A model generated the notes under the pieces. It did not search any database, was not told the origin of the DNA, and saw nothing but the letters and a program-made list of their open reading frames with translations. Position numbers and translations under genes: made by a program. Positions 25,973 to 33,200 of a DNA stretch of 33,719 bases are shown here, piece by piece (positions within the stretch are counted from its first letter, which is position 1; the number at the start of each line of letters is the position of its first letter). The DNA is from Opitutales bacterium. Its GTDB lineage: Bacteria; Verrucomicrobiota; Verrucomicrobiia; Opitutales; UBA953. The DNA lies in assembly GCA_016463705.1 (NCBI GenBank), contig JAEMQU010000007.1, positions 47,507-81,225 of the forward strand, given 5' to 3'.

Positions 25973-26029
25973 TGAGACCTTATTGAGACTGAGTCTCATT
26001 TATTTTATTGCTCATGAGACTCTGTCTCA
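25973..26029 (+). promoter_or_regulatory. Tandem 15-base palindromes, candidate Fur-type operator
   Basis: TGAGACTGAGTCTCA (25984-25998) is a perfect odd-length palindrome, and TGAGACTCTGTCTCA (26015-26029) is a near-identical second copy; a half-site TGAGAC lies at 25973-25978. Centres of the two are 31 bases apart, about three helical turns, and the half-site is one turn upstream of the first. The 7-1-7 layout beginning TGA and ending TCA is that of Fur-family boxes (TGATAATNATTATCA type), with two symmetrical changes per arm. The second copy ends 16 bases before the ATG of the following gene. TTGAGA at 25983-25988 could serve as a -35 element inside the first palindrome. Both palindromes are followed by TTTAT, so a role as rnr terminator stems is a possible alternative. 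Confidence 0.6.
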
Positions 26030-26045
26030 TTTATAAAAGACCACT

Positions 26046-26855
26046 ATGCGTTCATTATCCGCTCTCCTACTCGTCGCAGCATCCGCTGGCTTTGCCTGCG
26101 ATAATCCATTCACCTACTCTTATCTCACTGAAACTTTAAAGCCGGGTAAAATTACGATCGAACAGTGGGCCACCGCTCGACTGGGCAGAGATATCGGAGC
26201 GGGTTACGATGCGCGTTACCGCGGCTTTGATTTCAAAACCGAGATTGAACAAGGCATTTCTGAAAACGAACAAATCTCTTATTATATAAATTATCGATAC
26301 TTCGATACCGCTACGCGCGAGGGCTTACAGTTCGATGGATTCCAAATCGCGTACATGCGCATGCTCTCCGATCCTGATAAAAATTCGTGGGGCCACGCCA
26401 TCTACATCGAACCTGGTTATTCTCAAGCGAGCGGAAAAAATGGAAGTTTTCGCGATCAATATAGCCTCGAACTGAAATACCTCCTCCAACATAACTTTGG
26501 CGAGAAGCTTGATTGGATTTATGCGGCAAACTTAGTCGCGGAAATAGAACGCACCCCCGCAACCGATAGCGATGCGGTTTCCTTCAAAATAACTCAAGGC
26601 ATCGCGCACGAAATCAACGCCAATTGGTATGCCGGTCTCGAGGCCGTGGCTTCGGTTGAATGGGCTGAACTGAACAACTTTGAATATGCAGCGATTTTTT
26701 TAGGACCTTGCGTTCGTTATCAAAACGAATCCGGCTTTTTTACGGTCGTCACTGCGCTGGCTCAGGTTTACGGCTCACCAGCTGACAAAGGAAATCTCAA
26801 CGTCTCTGAGAAAAGTCCCTACGAAGTTCGGATTAAAGCCGGGATAAATTTCTAA
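26046..26855 (+). CDS. Outer-membrane-like protein, resembles DUF6662
   Basis: The 269-residue product has a signal peptide (about 1-17, ending SAGFA, with C18 as the likely first mature residue; it does not fit a good lipobox). The rest is a run of alternating amphipathic strands ending in the aromatic KAGINF, typical of an outer-membrane beta-barrel. NPFTYSYLTETLKPGKITIEQW (20-41) and DFKTEIEQGISENEQISYYI look like my memory of the DUF6662 family; this is not verified. No function is known to me. The tandem palindromes directly upstream suggest control by a metal-responsive Fur-type repressor. It converges on dxs with only seven bases between stops. Confidence 0.7.
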   Translation: MRSLSALLLVAASAGFACDNPFTYSYLTETLKPGKITIEQWATARLGRDIGAGYDARYRGFDFKTEIEQGISENEQISYYINYRYFDTATREGLQFDGFQIAYMRMLSDPDKNSWGHAIYIEPGYSQASGKNGSFRDQYSLELKYLLQHNFGEKLDWIYAANLVAEIERTPATDSDAVSFKITQGIAHEINANWYAGLEAVASVEWAELNNFEYAAIFLGPCVRYQNESGFFTVVTALAQVYGSPADKGNLNVSEKSPYEVRIKAGINF

Positions 26856-26872
26856 ATTCGTTTTAGGAATTT
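26846..26872. terminator. Bidirectional terminator candidate over two stop codons
   Basis: AAATTTCTAAA (26846-26856) and TTTAGGAATTT (26862-26872) form an 11-base stem with one G-T wobble and a 5-base loop. It contains the stop codon of the outer-membrane-like gene (26853-26855) and, on the other strand, that of dxs (26863-26865). The stem is AT-rich and the flanks are not clearly poly-T, so strength is uncertain, but it is the only candidate terminator for both genes. Confidence 0.45.
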
Positions 26873-28761
26873 AACTGAATATCACGGAGCGCTAATTCCA
26901 CCTTCGCGTGAATCTGCTCGGGGGATAGTCCGTTCTGCGCACGCAAAGTTTTCACATCGGTGGCGTGACCGACAAACGCATCGGGCCAGCCGATGCGCAC
27001 CACGCGTACCGATGAGTTTGACTCAGCTAGGCACTCTAAAATGGCCGATCCAAATCCGCCTGTCACTACACCATCTTCCATCGTGATTATTACTTTAGCT
27101 GAAGCAGCTTGGTTGATTAATAAATCGGCATCGATTGGTTTGGCGAAACGTGCGTTCACCACTCCGACCGAATGTCCGTCTTTGGAAAGTTTTTCTGCTA
27201 AGACCAGTGCATCAGGCATCATAGAACCCAGCGCCCAGATTTGAATATCTCGGCCCTCTTGAATCACTTCAGCTTTGCCTAAGGTAATTATTGCGGGGCG
27301 AGATTTAATCGCGACGCCCATGGCGGGTCCGCGAGGAAAACGAATAAACATCGGCTGACCCGAGCGAATGGAAGTGTGTAACATATCCGATAACTCATCT
27401 TCATCTTTTGGCTGCATGATTGTCACGCCAGGCACGCAACGTAAGTAAGCGATGTCGAAAAGTCCGTGGTGCGTGGGTCCATCGCTCGGTGAAACACCGG
27501 CGCGATCCATACAAATAGTCACCGGCAGTCTTTGTAAGGCGATGTCGTGAATCACCATATCGTAAGCACGTTGTAAAAATGTGGAGTAAATCGCGGCGAC
27601 CGGACGGAGATTTCTAGCAGCTAGACCTGCGGCAAAAAGTGCGGCGTGTTCTTCGGCGATTCCGACATCATGATATTGATTCGGACATTCCTGCTTTAAT
27701 TGGTTAAGTCCGGTACCCGACGGCATAGCGGCGGTGATGCCCACGACTTGCGGATTAGCTTTGGCTTCACGAACTAACAAGGAGCCAAAGACATCCTGCC
27801 ACGCTTTCGGTGCGCCAGGTTTACCGGTGCTTAAGCTATCACCCGTTTCAGGATCGAATGATGAGGTCCCGTGAAATTTTTCGGGATTCTTGAGTGCGGC
27901 GGACAGTCCCCGACCCTTCTCGGTGCGCACGTGTAAAATAATCGGACCTTTAGCGTCTCTACAGAAAGTGAGATAACGTTCTAAGGCGTTTAAATCGTGT
28001 CCATCAATCGGACCCACGTAACGAACGCCGTAGTGTTCAAAGACGGAAGAACTTCGGGTAAATAGATCTTTGATTTGGCGTTTTAAGTTTCGGCCAAAAT
28101 CTAGAAACTTTGTACCCGCGCGAGTTTTATTTAGAAAATTTTTGATACTCTTTTGCGAGTTATTGTACGGACGCGAAACGATTAAGCGGCTGAGCATCTG
28201 AGACAACGCGCCGACGTTTTTATCAATCGACCATTCATTATCATTTAAAATAATGACTAAGCGTTTTGTGGAGGTGGCGGCGTTATTAAGCGCTTCCATC
28301 GTCACCCCACAGGTCAGTGCGGCATCGCCAATTAAGGCAACGACGTGAGAGTCTTCGTTTAAGCGATCACGCGCATTGGCCAGTCCGACGGCTGCAGAAA
28401 AAGCGGTGCCTGCGTGGCCGGCGCCGAAGACATCGTGTAGACTCTCGTCGCGATTAAGAAATCCGCTCAAGCCACCCGTTTGGCGGATGCCGTCGAAGTC
28501 TGAATTATTTCTACCCGTGAGTAATTTATGGACGTAGCCTTGATGGGCGACGTCGAAGACAAATTTATCGGCGGGCGTATTGAATACGCGGTGAAGGGCG
28601 ATAGTCAGTTCCACCACGCCAAGATTCGGTCCGACGTGACCACCATTACGTGCGGTCACTTGGATAATGCGTTCACGAATTTCTTGAGCGAGCACAGGAA
28701 GGTCTTCTGCCGCTAAAGCTTTAACGTCGGTCGGACCACTAATATTGGGCAGAAGAGCCAT
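26863..28761 (-). CDS. dxs: 1-deoxy-D-xylulose-5-phosphate synthase
   Basis: DXS joins pyruvate and glyceraldehyde 3-phosphate with thiamine diphosphate as cofactor, the first step of the MEP isoprenoid route. The 632 residues show HVGPNLGVVELTIALHRVF (42-60), DVAHQGYVHKLLTGR (70-84), GHAGTAFSAAVGLANARD, GDAALTCG at 145-152 with the cofactor-binding asparagine in ILNDNEWSID, YVGPIDGHD, and in the second half MDRAGVSPSDGPTHHGLFD. The usual GDGAxTGG cofactor motif reads GDAALTCG here. Length and motif order are otherwise standard. It is the last gene of exbB-exbD-xseB-dxs, beginning 11 bases after xseB; the xseB-dxs neighbourhood is common in bacteria, but here ispA is missing. Confidence 0.93.
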   Translation of the reverse strand: MALLPNISGPTDVKALAAEDLPVLAQEIRERIIQVTARNGGHVGPNLGVVELTIALHRVFNTPADKFVFDVAHQGYVHKLLTGRNNSDFDGIRQTGGLSGFLNRDESLHDVFGAGHAGTAFSAAVGLANARDRLNEDSHVVALIGDAALTCGVTMEALNNAATSTKRLVIILNDNEWSIDKNVGALSQMLSRLIVSRPYNNSQKSIKNFLNKTRAGTKFLDFGRNLKRQIKDLFTRSSSVFEHYGVRYVGPIDGHDLNALERYLTFCRDAKGPIILHVRTEKGRGLSAALKNPEKFHGTSSFDPETGDSLSTGKPGAPKAWQDVFGSLLVREAKANPQVVGITAAMPSGTGLNQLKQECPNQYHDVGIAEEHAALFAAGLAARNLRPVAAIYSTFLQRAYDMVIHDIALQRLPVTICMDRAGVSPSDGPTHHGLFDIAYLRCVPGVTIMQPKDEDELSDMLHTSIRSGQPMFIRFPRGPAMGVAIKSRPAIITLGKAEVIQEGRDIQIWALGSMMPDALVLAEKLSKDGHSVGVVNARFAKPIDADLLINQAASAKVIITMEDGVVTGGFGSAILECLAESNSSVRVVRIGWPDAFVGHATDVKTLRAQNGLSPEQIHAKVELALRDIQLNS

Positions 28762-28772
28762 TCGCTTACTAA

Positions 28773-29000
28773 TTATTCGTCGGAAGATTTTTTGCTCAGC
28801 TGTTCGATGCGAAGTTCGGCGGCCTGTAAACTCGTTTGGCAGGCTTTCAGTAAGCGCATGCCCTCTTCATATTTCGTGACCAATTCATCGAGCGAGACGG
28901 TACCCGCTTCGAGTGACTCCACCAATTTCTCGAGTTTGGTTAGGTCAGCTTCAAAACCTTCTTTGCCATTGGCACTGCCAGTTTTTTTGTCGGCGCTCAT
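28773..29000 (-). CDS. xseB: Exodeoxyribonuclease VII small subunit
   Basis: XseB is the small helical subunit that, with XseA, degrades single-stranded DNA. FEADLTKLEKLVESLEAG and SLDELVTKYEEGMRLLKAC are the two-helix family signature, with the usual LE..L..G pattern. I start at ATG 29000, giving 75 residues; the frame extends upstream to a TTG at 29048, two bases after exbD ends, which would make 91. The N-terminal tail SADKKTGSANGKEG is disordered-looking. The large subunit gene xseA is not in the window. Confidence 0.88.
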   Translation of the reverse strand: MSADKKTGSANGKEGFEADLTKLEKLVESLEAGTVSLDELVTKYEEGMRLLKACQTSLQAAELRIEQLSKKSSDE

Positions 29001-29050
29001 CAAATAACTCTCAGCGGACTTGGGCAGAGTCTCAAGCGGATTGTGCAATT

Positions 29051-29452
29051 TTACTTAGTCGGTCTGGTTAATAGACGCGGACGTAGCCCCGCTTTTACGA
29101 CTGAATCCAAAACCCCGACTGCAGTACCGGTGAGCGAACGCTCATCCGCGACGATTAAAACTTCGGCCTCGGGGCTTAACTTGGCCTTATCGGCGAGGGC
29201 TTTATTCAAATTTGTTTGGGCAATTTCTTTGCCTTCGAGGTAAATTTTTCCTTCGCGATCCACCCCAATGACCATCGCTGCGGCGGTGCTGCTGGTGCCG
29301 CCAGCATCGGCGGCGGGAGGGACAATCGAAAGAGTACGGGCTTCTTCAAAGCGTCCGGCTAATAATAAAAAAAATACCAAAACCACCATGATATCAATCA
29401 ACGGGATGACATTGATTTCGTTACGACGGCGGCGAGGAATGACTAAACTCAT
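29051..29452 (-). CDS. exbD: ExbD/TolR family protein
   Basis: The 133-residue protein has the ExbD/TolR plan: a short basic cytoplasmic start (RRRRNE), a single membrane helix with the essential aspartate in PLIDIMVVLVFFLLLAG (D20), and a periplasmic domain (about 45-133) with VDREGKIYLEGKEI and LIVADERSLTGTAVGVLDSV. With ExbB it forms a proton-driven motor that energises TonB or Tol functions. ExbD and TolR cannot be separated by sequence alone; no tolA, tolB, pal or tonB is beside it. Its ATG overlaps the exbB stop by four bases. Confidence 0.88.
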   Translation of the reverse strand: MSLVIPRRRRNEINVIPLIDIMVVLVFFLLLAGRFEEARTLSIVPPAADAGGTSSTAAAMVIGVDREGKIYLEGKEIAQTNLNKALADKAKLSPEAEVLIVADERSLTGTAVGVLDSVVKAGLRPRLLTRPTK

Positions 29453-29997
29453 TTCGATTGCTGTTCGAGACTCTCAACTAAGACGTCGACCTGCGATGAA
29501 AGAATTTCGACTCGGCGACTCAGCCAATTAGATCCCACGAGTGCGGGGATAGCGATACAAAGGCCAATCATGGTGGTGCTTAAGGCGAGTCCCACACCAC
29601 GGGTTAAAGTTTGAGAGTCGGGCAAACCTTGCTCAGGAAAAAGCGTGGCCAGTCCAGCCACAGTTCCCAATAAACCCAATAACGGAGCGGCGGCGACAAC
29701 GCTATCGATGATAAAAAATCCGCGCTGAAGTTTGATGAGTTCGGATCGCGCGAAGGATTTGAGAACTTCGCCGCGTGCTCCCTCCTGCCAGAAAATAATG
29801 ACACGACCGGCTAAAGTTTGATTACCAGCTTTGATTGAACGCGCTTCGCCTTTGCGCACCGCTTGTAAAAGAGAAACTGGAACCACTCGGCTGGAAATGA
29901 GAGCAATGGCACGCTCGGATATCAGGAAAACGACGAGGATGGAACAGAAGCCCAGGGGCCATAGAAACAATCCAGCACCTTCGATGAGAGTATTCAC
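29449..29997 (-). CDS. exbB: MotA/TolQ/ExbB family proton channel protein
   Basis: The 182-residue protein is the ExbB/TolQ partner of the adjacent ExbD. A first membrane helix lies at about 8-28 (LFLWPLGFCSILVVFLISE), a cytoplasmic segment follows, and two further helices lie at about 96-115 (VVAAAPLLGLLGTVAGLATLF) and 135-155 (VGLALSTTMIGLCIAIPAL), the latter pair carrying the family LLGTVxG motif. It is shorter than E. coli ExbB (244), as is frequent in this subgroup. The start codon is GTG. It leads the exbB-exbD-xseB-dxs unit, with a plausible promoter about 70 bases upstream. Confidence 0.88.
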   Translation of the reverse strand: MNTLIEGAGLFLWPLGFCSILVVFLISERAIALISSRVVPVSLLQAVRKGEARSIKAGNQTLAGRVIIFWQEGARGEVLKSFARSELIKLQRGFFIIDSVVAAAPLLGLLGTVAGLATLFPEQGLPDSQTLTRGVGLALSTTMIGLCIAIPALVGSNWLSRRVEILSSQVDVLVESLEQQSK

Positions 29998-30067
29998 GTT
30001 GCTACGCTGAACACCTCAAAACCTTGAGCAAGCCCGCTCTCAATCGTAAAAAAACTGTTAATTCGTT

Positions 30068-30095
30068 ATTATATGACTGATTTCAATCCTTTAAA
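30068..30095 (-). promoter_or_regulatory. Candidate sigma70-type promoter for exbB-exbD-xseB-dxs
   Basis: Reading the minus strand, TTTAAA (30090-30095) and a perfect TATAAT (30068-30073) are separated by 16 bases. Transcription would start near 30061, about 63 bases before the exbB GTG. The -35 match is moderate, and the assignment rests on spacing and the exact -10. Confidence 0.4.
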
Positions 30096-30154
30096 CCCAT
30101 CCGTGCCTAGTTTTAATCATTCGGTAAAGAAATTCGCTGTTTAACCTCAATTCT

Positions 30155-30183
30155 TTGACTTTCTCCCCCAATTTGGATTCAAT
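30155..30183 (+). promoter_or_regulatory. Candidate sigma70-type promoter for the prepilin-like gene
   Basis: TTGACT (30155-30160) and TTCAAT (30178-30183) are separated by 17 bases, 26 bases before the ATG at 30210. The -35 fits well, the -10 only partly. No Shine-Dalgarno sequence follows; the leader ends CCCCATAGCCCCTTTA. Confidence 0.35.
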
Positions 30184-30209
30184 TAAATACTACCCCCATA
30201 GCCCCTTTA

Positions 30210-33200
30210 ATGAATCGTAAGCGCTCAGGATTCTCTCTCGTTTTGTCCTTAGCCATCATGGCAGGCATGGTCATGTTGGTGATAGTTTTGGCGGCATTTC
30301 TGCAGGTAGAAACTCGCTTAGCTTTAGGACATTCTGGATACATGCGGGCGCGTCTCAATGCAATCGCTTCGGCCAAAATGGCTTTGGGTCAATTACAACA
30401 ATTAGCCGGCCCCGATCAACGTGTGACGATGCGTGCGGATATGTATGATGCCGGCAAAACACCAGGCGCACAATCATCCACGACAGTCACGACAGCCGAA
30501 AATCCATCCGCACCAACAGGCGGAAAACTTTCGCACCAAAAAAGATATTGGACCGGTGTTTGGGCAACGGGTGGAGTTAGTCAAAATCGCGTTCGCGATT
30601 GGAATGTAGCGAAGCCGCATGACACTCGACTTTTCCTCGGTTGGCTCAGTTCACCTGGAGTTATCAGCACCACCGATCCAGAAATCGCAGATGTCAGCAA
30701 ACTGCCCAATTACACTCCTAATAGCAGTGCATTTAGTTACCCGTCTAACGCTTCACCTTTTCCACCTGCAACGAGTATCACTGACCTCACTGGCAAGGCA
30801 CTCATTGATGATTTAGGTAATCCTCTCTCGAGCACACCTGACACTGTTTTAGTTCCTCTCTTGTCACGTGGTTCGGTCAAAATGACAACGAACACGCCTA
30901 CACGTTGGGCGGTGGAATATTCGGGCGCGGTGGATGCAATGCCTATGCCACTACCGGGTCCCAATGCAACCGGTGGAGTGAGATATGGAGTTAACGGACG
31001 TTACGCATTCTGGATCGGCGATGAAGGTGTAAAAGCAAAAGCTAATATACCTGATGTCTATGGTATTACCTCGGGCGGTTCTAATTACAAAACAGCATTA
31101 TCCATTTGGGATGAAGGCTTCCGCGGAAGTGGTGCGCAACGCAGCGCTCTCGAAGCTATTCTACCGTCAGATAAATTAGATTATACTGGGGCGACCATTC
31201 TGACTAACACCTGGAAGTTCTCGACTTGGCGCGATGCGGACATTGCGATTTCGAATAGTTGGGACACGTCCTACATGGCACGAGTCAAAACTCCAAATGA
31301 CCTTTCGGTGTGGGCCAATACTGCAAGCGGCACAACAGCCGGTGATGCGATGAGAGATGCAGCCAAAATACTTTGGCACGATGTGACACCTTGGTCCTAC
31401 TCAACCATCACCGATACTTACAACGGTGGCGTTAAAGTCGATTTATCGACGGCCTTCGAATTACCTTATGCTGTTTATCGCGGACTAGAAACCTATTACG
31501 GACAAAAAAATACGACGACCACGACGGCAGCGTATAATCGTGCGCCATCACTCTTTCACGACGCCTCAAATCGTTCAGCCGCTCCAGGCACACCTTACGC
31601 TTACGACATCGACTTAAATACCGTTAGAAAACTAAGTCATATTGGCACAGCGGCAGAAATTTTAGCAAGCTATCCCAGGGCTGCTGAATGGGCCCCTGTT
31701 TATTTAAGTTCAGTACTTGGCACAGCGTATTCTCTTTTAGGAACTCAAAATGGAGGCGAGTTGCCTGAGCGCATGGGCTTTGTTTATGAAGTACCACTTC
31801 GTAATGATTTCTGGAATGGCGTGGCAGCTAGAAAAAATCCTTTCACAAGCGATTCCAATAAAATTTCGGTTGATAATTTAAATGGCAGAATTGAAAGAGG
31901 TCCAACCTGGGATTTATACCGAAATTATTACCGAATGTACAAGTTAGAGACGGAAGCGTGTTCGGCTAATGCAGTAATCTTAGGACAGCCTAAAATCACT
32001 AGCGGTGCCGTTTTTGCCCGTGGAGTTGATCCCATTAGTTTCGCAAATGCACACACTAATGCCAGCACTGGAACTAATCCAAATCTCGCACCCTACGGAT
32101 TTTTGGAAAGCGAAGCGAGTAGCACCTCAAACAGTTCATATAATTACATGTACCGGTATTCGAATTATGCATCGGCGCAGGGACCTCAGTATAATCTCCA
32201 CATGGGCAATACGTCAGGGAAAGCTACGAACAACACAGTCCCACCAATAACATGGCCAACGAGCATGAAAATTGCGCCAAGCATCATACGCTTTGCAATG
32301 ATTTACTCGGTAATATGGAATGATGATAAATTAGGGATATGCATCGATCCATTTATTGTGGTACACAATCCCTACGACGTTGCGATTGAGTTTCCGGGAG
32401 TTGCGATGGTAAGTAGTGAAAAAGAAGCCAGCCACATTTTTGAATTCTTTTATAACGGTGTAGCCATCGGCGATATTTTCACGGGACAAAGTTTTGAATC
32501 TGGTCACCAGATTTCCTTTAGGGCTATTGCTGGCCCAAATGGAACTACTTTCGGTGGTGGGACTGGGGCAACTAAATCAAATGTTTTCCGTCTTGAGCCA
32601 GGAGAAGTCAGACTGATTGGCGCTACCGACGACCCTAGTCCGAAAAAAATCGATGCATATACATCCATCGATATCCCCTGTGACTTCGTCTACGCAGAAG
32701 GCAGTCAATATTTTGTGCCAATAAATGCATATACTAATATCGGATATAATAAAACTGGCGGACTAAATGATAATACAGCTGGGAAAGTGACAGCTCCACC
32801 GAGTACGGCGATGACTGCAATTGATGACCCAGCTTGGGTTGCAGTTTATGGTAATACTACAACTAAACCATACACTCCACTCCTCTGGGCAATTCAAAAT
32901 TCACCTCTAAAAGGCTGGAATGGAACAGTGGGCGACTTCAATAGTAAAACCACTGGTAACGGAATTGTTGTCAAAGCTAGAAACGAAGGAGGTTTATACT
33001 TTAAATCTCCTACACTAAATAATTATTTCTATTTTCCAGACCAATTAACGCCTGGTAAATATCTCTCGTACCCGCGTGGAACTGGTCACGTAGTTGATGG
33101 AGGAAACCAAGATTATTTATTTTTCCTGCAATACGATACAAATGCTCGTGCTCAAAAGCTTAATAAATCCCGACACTGGATGGGCCCGATACAGTACAGC

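Noticed and set aside
29998-30209. Small RNA or tRNA gene in the largest gap of the window
   Set aside because: No cloverleaf or strong stem is visible; the gap is explained by two divergent promoters.
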